DNA of 64,000 nucleotides from Hymenobacter monticola. GTDB lineage: Bacteria; Bacteroidota; Bacteroidia; Cytophagales; Hymenobacteraceae. Shown in pieces: positions 23,520-32,099 of the stretch; position 1 is the first letter of the stretch; every line of letters starts with the position of its first letter. The position numbers were made by a program, and so were the translations under genes. The notes beneath the pieces are model-generated. The model was not told the origin of the DNA, did not search any database, and saw only the letters and a list, made by a program, of their open reading frames with translations. The DNA is taken from contig NZ_CP094534.1 in assembly GCF_022811645.1 (NCBI RefSeq), positions 3,162,001-3,226,000 of the forward strand, read 5' to 3'.

Positions 23520-24620
23520 ATGAAGACAAAATCGACCCTATTCGCCGGCCTGGGGCTTTTGCTGGCTTTGGCCAGCTGCAAGCACGACGCCGACACCGTG
23601 GACCCCGAAGGCCCCGTGGAGAAGCCTACGGCCTACAACCTGGAGGTGCCATCCAACTTTCCGGCCCTGCCCGCTGCGCCGGCCGACAACCCCCTCACCA
23701 ACGAGGGCGTGGCGCTGGGCCGGCACCTGTTCTACGAGAAGGCGCTGTCGTTGAACGGCACGGTAGCCTGCGCTTCCTGCCACAAGCAGGAGCTGGCCTT
23801 CAGCGACGGGCTGGCGCATTCGGTGGGCGTGAATGGCACCACCACCCCCCGCAGCTCCATGAGCCTGGCCAACCTGGCCTGGGAGCCCAAGCTGATGTGG
23901 GACGGCGGCGCCACCGGCCTCGAAAACCAGGCCCGCATTCCCATCGAAAACCCCGTGGAGATGCACCAGCGCCTGAGCGCCGGCGTGGCCAAGCTGCAGG
24001 CCACGGATAAATACCCGCCGCTGTTTCGCAAGGCTTTTGGCAGCAGCACCATTACCGAGGCCAACGTGCAGAAAGCCCTGGCCCAGTTCGAGCGCACCCT
24101 GGTTTCGGGCAACTCGCGCTACGACCGGTTCCGGCGCGGCAACGCCACGGCCCTTTCCGACTACGAGCAGGAAGGGTTGGCCCTGTTCCTAATGCATCCG
24201 GAAGGCACGGCTGCCACGCGGGGCGGCAACTGCAAAGACTGCCACGATGGCGACCTGCAAACCGACCGCATGTTCCGCAACAACGGCCTCGACGCCACGC
24301 TCACCGACCTCGGCCTGGGCGGCCTCACCGGCCAGGCCACCGACAACGGCAAGTTCCGGGTGCCCAGCCTGCGCAACATCGCCCTCACCGCGCCCTACAT
24401 GCACGACGGCCGCTTCACCACCCTGGAGCAAGTTGTGGACCACTACGACCAGCACGTGGCCCGCAACAGCCCCAACGTCGACCCGCTGCTGCTTAACGCC
24501 TCTAATAATGGCACCACCAACCTGGCACTAACCGCCAGGGAGAAGGCCAAAATCGTGGCCTTCCTGCGCACGCTCACCGATTCCACGTTCATTAAAGACC
24601 CGCGCTTCGCCAAGCCCTAA
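23520..24620 (+). CDS. Di-haem cytochrome c peroxidase / MauG-family lipoprotein
   Basis: 366 residues. A lipobox at LALASC (Cys20) marks an outer- or periplasm-facing lipoprotein. Two c-type haem sites are clear: C84-A-S-C87-H88 and C238-K-D-C241-H242. The segments LGRHLFYEKALSLNGTVAC, RIPIENPVEMH and FRVPSLRNIALTAPYMHDGRF are typical of bacterial cytochrome c peroxidases. The family reduces hydrogen peroxide or carries out protein-based oxidations (MauG, MbnH). Substrate unknown. Start at ATG 23520. The gene stands alone and a long hairpin follows. Confidence 0.92.
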   Translation: MKTKSTLFAGLGLLLALASCKHDADTVDPEGPVEKPTAYNLEVPSNFPALPAAPADNPLTNEGVALGRHLFYEKALSLNGTVACASCHKQELAFSDGLAHSVGVNGTTTPRSSMSLANLAWEPKLMWDGGATGLENQARIPIENPVEMHQRLSAGVAKLQATDKYPPLFRKAFGSSTITEANVQKALAQFERTLVSGNSRYDRFRRGNATALSDYEQEGLALFLMHPEGTAATRGGNCKDCHDGDLQTDRMFRNNGLDATLTDLGLGGLTGQATDNGKFRVPSLRNIALTAPYMHDGRFTTLEQVVDHYDQHVARNSPNVDPLLLNASNNGTTNLALTAREKAKIVAFLRTLTDSTFIKDPRFAKP

Positions 24621-24655
24621 GCCGCAAAGCCGTTTTTGTGGCCCGAAACGCAAAG

Positions 24656-24709
24656 CAGCCGCGTGGCCGCGACAGCCCTTCCCGGAGTGCTGTCGCGGCC
24701 ACGCGGCTG
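24656..24709. terminator. Long hairpin after the peroxidase gene
   Basis: Perfect 20-bp arms CAGCCGCGTGGCCGCGACAG (24656-24675) and the complement (24690-24709). There is no T-run, so it may be a dispersed hairpin or mRNA stabiliser rather than a classical terminator. Confidence 0.6.
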
Positions 24710-24760
24710 TGTCGGTTGAGTGCGGCGGGCCACCGGCGTAGAAGAGGGCCGGTGGTGTGC

Positions 24761-24768
24761 TAAATTTG
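24761..24768 (+). promoter_or_regulatory. Candidate -7 element (TAAATTTG)
   Basis: Exact TAnnTTTG match 51 nt before the ATG of the metal-binding lipoprotein. Confidence 0.42.
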
Positions 24769-24819
24769 TGGTTTCGATGCTTTTGTTGGGCATCCATTTC
24801 TGCTTTTGTTTTCTCCGCC

Positions 24820-25038
24820 ATGCTTTCTTCCCTTCGCGCCACTTTCGTTCTGAGCTTGTCTGCCGGCCTGCTGCTGAGCAGCTGCGAGCAGCACAAGCCC
24901 GCTACTACCACCCCTGCGGCCCCGGCCGCGCCCACCGCCCAAGCCCGCTACGAATGCCCCATGGGCTGTGCCGGCAGCCAGAGCAGCAAGCCCGGCAAGT
25001 GCCCGGTGTGCGAAATGGAGTTGGTGAAGAAGTCGTAA
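24820..25038 (+). CDS. Small lipoprotein with heavy-metal-binding (HMBD-like) domain
   Basis: 72 residues. Signal peptide with lipobox LLLSSC, an Ala/Pro/Thr-rich linker, then the metal-binding domain YECPMGCAGSQSSKPGKCPV followed by CEMEL. The four Cys (CPMGC and CPVC) match the HMBD pattern (YxCPM...PGxCPxCGMxL) found in CusB-type copper-efflux adaptors and stand-alone lipoproteins. The usual Gly after the last Cys is Glu here, and a CAGS insertion follows the CPMG. It probably binds copper or a related soft metal outside the inner membrane. Start ATG 24820; the frame extends upstream but is not lipoprotein-like. Confidence 0.83.
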   Translation: MLSSLRATFVLSLSAGLLLSSCEQHKPATTTPAAPAAPTAQARYECPMGCAGSQSSKPGKCPVCEMELVKKS

Positions 25039-25101
25039 GGCCAGGGCCGGATTGTGGTGGTTTGGGGCACAATTTTATGAAGCCCCGGTTGCGCTGGCCG
25101 G

Positions 25102-25109
25102 TAATTTTG
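25102..25109 (+). promoter_or_regulatory. Candidate -7 element (TAATTTTG)
   Basis: Exact TAnnTTTG match 68 nt before the ATG of the HMA protein. Confidence 0.35.
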
Positions 25110-25177
25110 CGAGGTCATTTTTGGTTATATCAACGCGGCCGCCGCACGCCAGCGGACCGCCCTAATTTTACTCCGCC

Positions 25178-25393
25178 ATGTCCACGCTTCGCTTCAAAAC
25201 CACCATCAACTGCGGCGGCTGCATCAAAGCCGTTACGCCCGCGCTCAACCAGGAAGTGGGCGCCAACAACTGGGAGGTCGATACCGCCAACCCCGACAAA
25301 ATCCTGACCGTGAAAAACACCCAGGCCTCCCCGGCCCAAGTGGTGAAAGCGGTGGAAGAAGCCGGGTTTGAGATTCAGGCCCTGGCTTCGTAG
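25178..25393 (+). CDS. Heavy-metal-associated (HMA) domain protein
   Basis: 71 residues, a single HMA/ATX1-like fold. The metal site is INCGGCIKAVTPAL (C-x-x-C at about 12-15), followed by WEVDTANPDKILTV and the closing helix QVVKAVEEAGFEI. In copper chaperones and P-type ATPase N-termini, the C-x-x-C pair holds Cu(I). Many Bacteroidota paralogs have unknown partners. No transporter is adjacent. It lies 140 nt after the HMBD-like lipoprotein and has its own terminator. Confidence 0.85.
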   Translation: MSTLRFKTTINCGGCIKAVTPALNQEVGANNWEVDTANPDKILTVKNTQASPAQVVKAVEEAGFEIQALAS

Positions 25394-25411
25394 CTCCAGC
25401 TTTAAGCTCAC

Positions 25412-25449
25412 AAAAAAAGGCGGCCCCGGTACCGGGGCCGCCTTTTTTA
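25412..25449. terminator. Bidirectional terminator
   Basis: Arms AAAAAAGGCGGCCCCGGT and ACCGGGGCCGCCTTTTTT meet at the dyad 25430/25431. It serves the HMA gene on the plus strand and the GH5 region on the minus strand. Confidence 0.9.
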
Positions 25450-25465
25450 TAAAAATCGAATCAGC

Positions 25466-25613
25466 TTATTGCACCACCACCTTCTGGCTGGTGAGCTGCT
25501 CGCCCACCTGCACCTTCACGAGGTAGGCACCGGCGGGCAGGCTGCCCCGCGCGAACTGCTGCGCACCGCTCTGCTCGGCTGCGGCCAGGAAGCGCACGCG
25601 CTGGGCAAAAACC
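25466..25613 (-). pseudogene. Remnant of a T9SS C-terminal sorting domain
   Basis: Directly after the GH5 stop, one reading frame (shifted by one base from the GH5 frame) gives VFAQRVRFLAAAEQ, FARGSLPAGAYLVKVQVGEQ and LTSQKVVVQ, then TAA at 25466. This is the last 45-50 residues of a type A sorting domain (L-P-A-G-x-Y-L-V-K-V ... Q-K-V-V-V). The front half of the domain, with the YPNP motif, is missing. It is in no open frame of its own. The most likely origin is a sorting domain that has been partly deleted and frameshifted. Confidence 0.75.
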
Positions 25614-28214
25614 TTATTGCAACGACACGGATTCGACGTCCACAGTCAACGGCTGGTCGGTCGCCGTTGCGGCCTCCCAAATCACCTGCAGCACTTCCGA
25701 ATCAGCAAGCTTGAAGGCGGGCGTGCTGGCCGGCTGGTACTGCAAGGCGTTGAAGCCGGGGTAGGGGCGGGGCAGCAGCAGCAGCGCATCGGGCCGAAAG
25801 GCACTGAGTGGCAGGCGCACATCCTGCAACTCCGTGCCTAGCGGCAGTGGGGCCGAGTACGATACCGCGTCCCGGGTAGTCAAAGTCACCTTCAGCCGGG
25901 CGCCGGGCTGGCTGCTGCGGGCCCGCACCACCACCGTTTGGAAGCCGGCCATGTCGAAGGCACGGGCGGCCAGCTTGTCGCCAAAATAGGCGCGCAGGCT
26001 GGCGGCCGGGCCGGTTTGGGCCGTCTGGCCGGGGCGCAGCGGTCCCTGCACCAGCCGCAGGGCCAGTGCCCCGCTCGGCGTGGTCACATAGTCGGTCCAG
26101 GCGTTATCGACAATGCTGCGGGCCTCGATGCTTTCCTGGTCGCGGCTGGCCACGAACAGCGGTAGCGGCGTGCCCGGGGCCACAACGGGCACTTCCCAAT
26201 GCTCGGCGTGGGCGTAGTCCCAATCGCGTGGCTGGCCGCTGTAGCCACCGGGAAAAGTGAGCGTCTGCGCGCTGTGTTTTAGCACCAGCCAGTAGCGAAG
26301 CTGGCCGGGGTAGAGCAAATCGGCGGGCACGGTGGCTTCGTAGGTCGCGTAGGCCGGGCTGGTGGTGGGCAGCGTGCGGGTGCGGCCGTAGTAATGTTGG
26401 GCCACCAGCAACACGCTGTCGCCCGAAGCCACGCCGCTGAGCGTCGCACTGAGGTGCAGCGGCTGTCCAGCAGTGGCCTGCACCGGGGGCATGTGGCGCA
26501 CCTGCTGCTGGGCGTCTTCCAAAAAAACAAAGCCTTTCGGCGCCGCGAATTCGCGCAGCTCGCCGTGGTTGAAAGCCGTGCGGGGCGTGAAAGCAGCCGT
26601 AGACTTGCCGGCCGCAGCCACCAAGTACACGCCGGGCCGCACGGTGGCGCGCCCGTAGGTGGCGTGCGATTCGTAGGAGTTGCCTTCGTCCAATGCCTTC
26701 AGCGTGAATGCCTGGCCCAGGTCGGGCAGCGCAAGTGCCATCAGTTGCTCATTCCACAAAATCTGCGTCACGGGCTTGCTCAACGAGGCCCGCTCAAACG
26801 GGTCGCGGATGGGCACGGCGTCGGGCATCACCTCCAGGCGCCACACGCCGGGCGCCAGCTTGTCGAGGAAGTAGGCGCCGGTGCCGCCGTACGTTACCAC
26901 CGGCGAAGAGCCCACGCCGGCCAGGTGCTGCAGCTTCGCGAGCTGCTTCGGAGCGGTGCGGGTGTTGGCTGTGTAGTAGAATTCCTCCGGCGTGTTCATC
27001 TCACTGAGCTGCTGCCGGTAGCTCACGCGGAAATCGCTGAACACGGAGTCCTGCGGGTAGCGCGGGAACTGCTGCCCACGCTTCACAGTGCGAAATACCT
27101 TGCCGGCGATGAGCAGGCTGATGGCTTTGGCGGGCGTGTAGGCCAGGTTCAGGTAGTGGGTCTGGTACTCGGTGTTGGCGTAGGCAATGGCCAGCGGGTC
27201 GTAGGCAAACTGGGTGGCCCACTGAAACCCGGCCGTGCGGAAGCTGCGGGCCATGAAGGGGTACATGATGGGCTGAATGATATCGGCCGACTCGAACTCG
27301 TACACCATCCGGGCCTTGCTGGTGAAGCGCGGGTCTTGGCGGTAGGGGATGGGGTACTGGTCGACGTAGGGCAGGAAGTTGCCGCGTAGCGCGTGGTTGG
27401 CCACCAGCCCCTGCGGGTACCACTGAAAAGTGAGGCCGTCCACCTTGGCGTTGAGGATGGCCTGGTACACGTCGGGGTTTTCCGACACGTTGTAGAATAC
27501 CGGCTTGCGGCAGCCCGTGGCCCGGATGGCGGCGGCCATGCGGTTGGCAAAGCTGGTCACCTGCTCCTCGGGCTTGTGGTAGCGCGGCTCGTTGCACACC
27601 TCGAAGGCCAGAATGTCAGGGTCTTCGCGGTTGAGGGCCTTGGTGTAGGGGTTGCGGTGGTTGAGGAATTGCGTGAGGTAACGCTCCTGCGCCGCAATGG
27701 CGCGCGGGTTGAGGTAGGCCTCGCCCTTGGAAAAGATGCTCGAAAAGCCCGTGCCGGTGTCGGGCTCGGGGTAGCCGTTGTTCCAGTAGGCAATGGGCGT
27801 GAGAATGATTTTGATGCCGCGCTGCTTGAGCTCGTTCACCAAAAAATCGAGCAAACGCAGGTGCTCATTCTCCTGCAGGTTGCCCACGGTATCGGTAATT
27901 TCCACGTCCCACACGTGCACCCGAAAGGCATCGACGCCCAGGCGGGCCAGGTGGTACACGTCCTGCCGGATGGCCTGCTCGTGGTTGCCACCCACCTTCT
28001 GAATAGCACGGTAGGAGTAGGCAAAAGGCGCGGTGTAATTGACGCCAAAAAGCGCTACTTCCTGCCCGCCTTTCTGCCAGCGCAGCACGCCTTTTTTATC
28101 CACGTATACGTCGCCGCCAGGGGCTTTCGCGGGCTTCTGGGCCAGGGCTTCGGGACTGGTGAAAAGCGAAAAGAAGCAGCTCAGCAGCAACAGGAACAGG
28201 GGACGCTGGAACAT
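25614..28214 (-). CDS. Secreted glycoside hydrolase family 5-like enzyme
   Basis: 866 residues with a signal peptide (cleavage near residue 25). The catalytic TIM-barrel covers about 35-400: LFGVNYTAPFAYS at the first strand, the acid/base Glu209 in LAFEVCNEPRYHK, and the likely nucleophile Glu306 in ARMVYEFESAD. These are the strand 4 and strand 7 glutamates of clan GH-A. The C-terminal 450 residues are beta-rich (two or three sandwich modules, the last with VVVRARSSQPGARLKVTLT, possibly carbohydrate-binding). The true substrate is unknown. It is divergent from galK, and both share a LacI-type palindrome, so mannan or galactoside breakdown is plausible. It ends just before a decayed T9SS sorting domain. 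Confidence 0.85.
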   Translation of the reverse strand: MFQRPLFLLLLSCFFSLFTSPEALAQKPAKAPGGDVYVDKKGVLRWQKGGQEVALFGVNYTAPFAYSYRAIQKVGGNHEQAIRQDVYHLARLGVDAFRVHVWDVEITDTVGNLQENEHLRLLDFLVNELKQRGIKIILTPIAYWNNGYPEPDTGTGFSSIFSKGEAYLNPRAIAAQERYLTQFLNHRNPYTKALNREDPDILAFEVCNEPRYHKPEEQVTSFANRMAAAIRATGCRKPVFYNVSENPDVYQAILNAKVDGLTFQWYPQGLVANHALRGNFLPYVDQYPIPYRQDPRFTSKARMVYEFESADIIQPIMYPFMARSFRTAGFQWATQFAYDPLAIAYANTEYQTHYLNLAYTPAKAISLLIAGKVFRTVKRGQQFPRYPQDSVFSDFRVSYRQQLSEMNTPEEFYYTANTRTAPKQLAKLQHLAGVGSSPVVTYGGTGAYFLDKLAPGVWRLEVMPDAVPIRDPFERASLSKPVTQILWNEQLMALALPDLGQAFTLKALDEGNSYESHATYGRATVRPGVYLVAAAGKSTAAFTPRTAFNHGELREFAAPKGFVFLEDAQQQVRHMPPVQATAGQPLHLSATLSGVASGDSVLLVAQHYYGRTRTLPTTSPAYATYEATVPADLLYPGQLRYWLVLKHSAQTLTFPGGYSGQPRDWDYAHAEHWEVPVVAPGTPLPLFVASRDQESIEARSIVDNAWTDYVTTPSGALALRLVQGPLRPGQTAQTGPAASLRAYFGDKLAARAFDMAGFQTVVVRARSSQPGARLKVTLTTRDAVSYSAPLPLGTELQDVRLPLSAFRPDALLLLPRPYPGFNALQYQPASTPAFKLADSEVLQVIWEAATATDQPLTVDVESVSLQ

Positions 28215-28280
28215 GGGCGGGCGGAAAAATAGAAAGCCGAAAAACACCCCAAAAGTACGCCATCCGGTCCCTGCGGCTTG

Positions 28281-28294
28281 GACAATCGATTGTC
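28281..28294. promoter_or_regulatory. Perfect 14-bp palindrome, candidate LacI-family operator
   Basis: GACAATCGATTGTC is a perfect palindrome with a central CG, the form favoured by LacI/GalR repressors. It is 67 nt upstream of the GH5 start and 130 nt upstream of galK. A TTG within it is 22 nt before a TACTTTTC (28315-28322), close to the Bacteroidota -33/-7 pattern. The LacI-type gene at 30949 is the natural candidate regulator. Confidence 0.55.
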
Positions 28295-28423
28295 TGTCTT
28301 TGCAGGATAGATGCTACTTTTCGGCCTTTAACGCGCCTCAGTAGACCGGCCTGGCGCCGTCTGCGTACGCAAGCCCGTGCCCGAGGCCGTACTTTCCACC
28401 CGTTTCCATTTTGCCCCGTTCCC

Positions 28424-29590
28424 ATGTCCGCGACCCTTGCCCAAGCCCTGAAAGCTGATTTCCAACAACGTTTCGGCTACGCGCCGCTGCTGGTGCGGGC
28501 CCCCGGCCGTGTGAACCTCATCGGCGAGCACACTGACTACAACGGCGGCTTCGTGCTGCCGGCGGCCGTCGACAAGGAGGCGGTGTTTGCCGTGGGCCTG
28601 AACAAGGGCGACCAAATCCGGCTGGTTGCCCACGACCTCAACGAAACCCTGGAGCTGGCCAACCCCGCCGAAATCGCGCCCAGCGACACGCACTGGGCCA
28701 ACTACCTGCTGGGCGTGGCGGCGCAGCTGCAGCTGCGCGGCGTGGCTGTGCCGGGCTTCGACTGCGTGTTTGCCGGCACCGTGCCGCTGGGCGCGGGCAT
28801 GTCGTCGTCGGCCGCCATCGAGTGCGGCCTGGCCTTCGCGCTCAACCAGCTGCTCGACGCCGGTTTTGAGAAGATGGAGCTGGCCCGCGTGGCCCAGTTT
28901 GCCGAGCACACCTACGCCGGCGTGCAGTGCGGCATCATGGACCAGTTTGCCAGCCTCTTTGGGCGCCAGGGTCAGGTAGTGCGCCTCGACTGCCGCTCCC
29001 TCGAATACGAGTACTTCCCCTTCGACACCCAGGCCGCCCGCATCGTGCTCTGCAACTCGGGCGTGAAGCACAGCCTGGCCAGCTCCGAGTACAACACCCG
29101 CCGCCAGGAGTGCGAGCGCGGCGTGAGCATCCTGCAGCAGCACTACGAAGGCATCAGTAGCTTGCGCGACGCCACCATGGAGCAGCTCGAAGCCCTAAAG
29201 GGCGAGCTGGGCGGCACCGTGTATCGCCGTTGCGCCTACGTGGTGCAGGAAAACGCCCGCGTCGTGCGGGCCTGCGACTGCCTCAATGCCGGCGATTTGG
29301 AAGGTTTTGGCAAGGAGATGTACGGCTCGCACGCCGGCCTGCGCGACGACTACGAGGTGAGCTGCGCCGAGCTGGATGTGCTGGTGGAAGCCGCCCAAAA
29401 GGCCCCCGGCGTGTTCGGCGCCCGCATGATGGGCGGCGGGTTCGGCGGCTGCACCATCAACCTGGTGGCCCCGGATAAGGTAGATGCGTTTATCGAAAGC
29501 GTGAGCAAGGCGTATGAGGAAAAGCTGGGGCTGAAGCTGGAAACCTACCAGACGACTATTGTGGCCGGGGTAGGAGTGGCAACGGCCTGA
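28424..29590 (+). CDS. galK: Galactokinase
   Basis: 388 residues, full length. It phosphorylates D-galactose at C1 in the Leloir pathway. The galactokinase signature RAPGRVNLIGEHTDYNGGFV is at about 25-44. The GHMP ATP-binding loop is PLGAGMSSSAAIE at about 122-134. The C-terminal GHMP motif is MMGGGFGGCTINLV near 335-350. It is the first gene of a galK-galT-lacI-type run on the plus strand, with a family 1 repeat inserted before galT. A candidate operator lies upstream. Start at ATG 28424. Confidence 0.97.
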   Translation: MSATLAQALKADFQQRFGYAPLLVRAPGRVNLIGEHTDYNGGFVLPAAVDKEAVFAVGLNKGDQIRLVAHDLNETLELANPAEIAPSDTHWANYLLGVAAQLQLRGVAVPGFDCVFAGTVPLGAGMSSSAAIECGLAFALNQLLDAGFEKMELARVAQFAEHTYAGVQCGIMDQFASLFGRQGQVVRLDCRSLEYEYFPFDTQAARIVLCNSGVKHSLASSEYNTRRQECERGVSILQQHYEGISSLRDATMEQLEALKGELGGTVYRRCAYVVQENARVVRACDCLNAGDLEGFGKEMYGSHAGLRDDYEVSCAELDVLVEAAQKAPGVFGARMMGGGFGGCTINLVAPDKVDAFIESVSKAYEEKLGLKLETYQTTIVAGVGVATA

Positions 29591-29754
29591 CGTGGGGCCT
29601 CACCCCCCGGCCCCTCTCCGAAGGGAGAGGGGGGCTGATGACCTACTCAATAGCTTTTCGTGTCTCATTAAACTTAAACAAACGTTGCCCGCGCCGCTGT
29701 GGCTCCCCCTCTACTTTGGGAGAGGGGGCCGGGGGGTGAGGCCCTACGCCAGAA
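29591..29754. repeat. Two-hairpin element, family 1 (copy D), between galK and galT
   Basis: It starts one base after the galK stop with CGTGGGGCCTCACCCCCC and ends GGGGGGTGAGGCCCTACG. It holds two inner hairpins (left CCCCTCTCC-GAA-GGGAGAGGG, right CCCTCT-ACTT-TGGGAGAGGG, imperfect). The spacer contains CTACTCAATAGC, shared with copy B. It occupies almost the whole galK-galT gap. Confidence 0.92.
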
Positions 29755-29770
29755 CAAAACCTTTCCAATC

Positions 29771-30829
29771 ATGTCCACCTCCTTCGATTCCACCGAACAC
29801 CCGCACCGCCGCTTCAACGCCCTGGCCGGCGAGTGGGTCCTTGTTTCGCCGCACCGCTCCAAGCGCCCCTGGCAAGGCCAGCAGGAAGAAACCGAGCAGG
29901 AGCAGCGCCCGGCCTACGACCCCACCTGCTACCTCTGCCCCGGCAACAGCCGCGTGGGCGGCGAGCAGAACCCCAAGTACGAGTCGACTTTTGTTTTCAA
30001 CAACGACTTCGGGGCTCTCACGGCCGACGTGCCCACCGGCGGCGTGAACGAAGGCGGCCTGCTGCGGGCCGAGGCCGAGTCGGGCATCTGCCGCGTCATT
30101 TGCTTCTCGCCGCGCCACGACCTCACGTTGCCGCAGATGACGGTGCCCGCCATTCGGAAGGTGGTCGATTTGTGGGTGGAGGAGTTCACCACGCTCGGCG
30201 CCCGGCCCGACATCAACTACGTGCAGATTTTCGAGAACAAGGGCCCGATGATGGGCTGCTCGAACCCGCACCCGCACGGCCAGATTTGGGCCCAGCGCAC
30301 CGTGCCCGGCGAGCCCGCCAAGGAAACCACCCAGCAGCTGGCCTACTTCGAGGAGCACGGCCGCACGCTGCTCAGCGACTACCTTACAATTGAGCTGGAA
30401 AAAAAGGAGCGGGTGGTGCTCGAAAACGAGCATTTCGTGGTGCTGGTGCCCTACTGGGCCGTGTGGCCGTTCGAAACCATCATCATTGCGCGCCGTCCCG
30501 TGCAGGACATTACCCAACTCACCCACGACGAGCGCACCGCCCTGGCCGACGCCGTGCGCCGCCTCACCATTCGCTACGACAACCTGTTCAACATCTCGTT
30601 CCCGTATTCGGCTGGCCTGCACCAGCGCCCCACCGACGGCCAGGAGCACCCCGAGTGGCACCTGCACATGCACTTCTACCCGCCGCTGCTGCGCTCGGCC
30701 ACGGTGCGCAAGTTCATGGTGGGCTACGAGATGCTGGGCGACCCGCAGCGCGACGTGACCCCCGAATTCAGCGCCGGGCGGCTCCGGGAGCAGTCGGAGG
30801 TGCACTACAAGGGCGTGCCGGCGGAATAG
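29771..30829 (+). CDS. galT: UDP-glucose:hexose-1-phosphate (galactose-1-phosphate) uridylyltransferase
   Basis: 352 residues. It exchanges the uridylyl group between UDP-glucose and galactose-1-phosphate. The active-site motif H167-P-H169-G-Q171 is in [12 protein letters not shown], with His169 the covalent nucleophile by family knowledge. A zinc-site Cys pair (CYLCPGN) is at about 57-60, and the late [15 protein letters not shown] holds the remaining conserved His. Start at ATG 29771 after the repeat; the frame extends upstream into the repeat but is not coding. Second gene of the gal run. Confidence 0.96.
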   Translation: MSTSFDSTEHPHRRFNALAGEWVLVSPHRSKRPWQGQQEETEQEQRPAYDPTCYLCPGNSRVGGEQNPKYESTFVFNNDFGALTADVPTGGVNEGGLLRAEAESGICRVICFSPRHDLTLPQMTVPAIRKVVDLWVEEFTTLGARPDINYVQIFENKGPMMGCSNPHPHGQIWAQRTVPGEPAKETTQQLAYFEEHGRTLLSDYLTIELEKKERVVLENEHFVVLVPYWAVWPFETIIIARRPVQDITQLTHDERTALADAVRRLTIRYDNLFNISFPYSAGLHQRPTDGQEHPEWHLHMHFYPPLLRSATVRKFMVGYEMLGDPQRDVTPEFSAGRLREQSEVHYKGVPAE

Positions 30830-30899
30830 CGCGGCCGGACCACTGGCGCAAACCTTTGCATAGCCAAATAAAGGAGTGCGGATAGGCCGGGGAAAGGCT

Positions 30900-30907
30900 T
30901 ACTTTTG
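30900..30907 (+). promoter_or_regulatory. Candidate -7 element (TACTTTTG)
   Basis: Exact TAnnTTTG match, 41 nt before the TTG start of the LacI-type gene. It could drive the regulator separately from galKT. Confidence 0.4.
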
Positions 30908-30948
30908 CGTTTCCCTTAACCGGCCTTTCCACCTTTTTTCTATTCGCC

Positions 30949-31974
30949 TTGACGCCCAAACGCGCTTCTATCTCGGACATTGCCAAGGAGTTGAAACTCG
31001 CCGTGTCCACCGTGTCGCGGGCGTTGAGCGGGCACTCGCGCATCAGCGAGGCCACGCGCCTGCGGGTGTGGCAGCTGGCCGAACAGCTCGACTACCAGCC
31101 CAACCACCTGGCCGCCGCCCTGCGCAAGGGCCGTAGCAACACGCTGGGCGTCATTCTGCCCAACATCGACGGCCATTTCTTCGCCCTCGTGATGAAAGGT
31201 GCGGAGGCGGTGGCCAACCAGGCCGGCTTCAACGTGATGCTGTGCCAGAGCAACGAGGACCACGCCCACGAAGCCAAAAACGTGGAAACGCTGATGAATG
31301 CGCAGGTCGACGGCATTCTGGTGTCGCTGGCCCGCAACACCCACGATTTTCAGCATTTCGAAAAGGCCAAGCAGCGCAACCTGCCGTTGGTGTTCTTCGA
31401 CCGCATTCTGGACGGCAGTGAGGTGAGCGCCGTGGTGATTGATGACCACCGCGGCGGCTACGAAGCTACGCGCCACCTGCTGGCGCAGGGCCGCCGCCGC
31501 ATCGCCCATTTCGGCGGGCCACAGCACCTCAACATCTTCAAGGACCGGTACGCCGGCTACCAGCAGGCGCTACAGGACGCCGGCGTGCCGCTGGCCGAGG
31601 AACTGGTGGTGCTTTGCCACGACATGTCGCTGGATGATGGCGCGGCCGGCATCCGCCAGCTGCTGGCCCTGCCGCAGCCGCCCGACGCCATCTTCTCGTC
31701 GGGCGATTTCACGGCTGTGGGAGCACTCGAAGCCCTCAAGGAAAAGGGGCTGCGCGTGCCGCAGGACGTGGCGCTGGTCGGCTTCGGCAACGAAACCTTT
31801 TCCTCGCTCACCGAGCCCAAGCTCACCACCATCGACCAGCGCTGCGAAGAAATGGGCGGCGCCGCCATCCGCCTGCTGCTGGAAATGATTCAGCACGACA
31901 CCCAGACGCGCACGCCCCGCAAAGTAGTGCTCCGGCCGGAGCTGCTCACGCGGGCGTCGTCGGCGCAGAACTGA
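30949..31974 (+). CDS. LacI/GalR-family transcriptional regulator
   Basis: 341 residues. The N-terminal helix-turn-helix reads SISDIAKELKLAVSTVSRAL (about 7-26), followed by the hinge helix NHLAAALRKGRS. The periplasmic-binding-protein-like sensor domain follows (LGVILPNIDGHFFALVMKG, then DAIFSSGDFTAVGALEA). It most likely represses or activates the galactose/GH5 genes through the palindrome at 28281. The start is a TTG at 30949; no ATG is available before the helix-turn-helix. It lies 119 nt after galT and may be co-transcribed or use the promoter element at 30900. Confidence 0.92.
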   Translation: MTPKRASISDIAKELKLAVSTVSRALSGHSRISEATRLRVWQLAEQLDYQPNHLAAALRKGRSNTLGVILPNIDGHFFALVMKGAEAVANQAGFNVMLCQSNEDHAHEAKNVETLMNAQVDGILVSLARNTHDFQHFEKAKQRNLPLVFFDRILDGSEVSAVVIDDHRGGYEATRHLLAQGRRRIAHFGGPQHLNIFKDRYAGYQQALQDAGVPLAEELVVLCHDMSLDDGAAGIRQLLALPQPPDAIFSSGDFTAVGALEALKEKGLRVPQDVALVGFGNETFSSLTEPKLTTIDQRCEEMGGAAIRLLLEMIQHDTQTRTPRKVVLRPELLTRASSAQN

Positions 31975-31978
31975 ACGG

Positions 31979-32070
31979 GTAGGGGCGGGGCTTGCCTCCG
32001 CCCGGACGTTTGCACCGCTACAACAATTCCGTTTGATGTAGGGGCGGGGACAAGCCCCACCCCTACATCG
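31979..32070. repeat. GC-box hairpin element, family 5 (copy 1)
   Basis: Repeats of GTAGGGGCGGGG with complementary CCCCACCCCTAC and inner CCTCCGCCCGGACG. It fills the gap between the LacI-type gene and the exonuclease gene. A second copy in the same orientation is at 49203-49298; the shared core is GGGGCGGGGCT-GCC-CCGCCCGGAC. Confidence 0.8.
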
Positions 32071-32099
32071 TTCTAGCTTCAGTTGTCTGATACCGCGCC

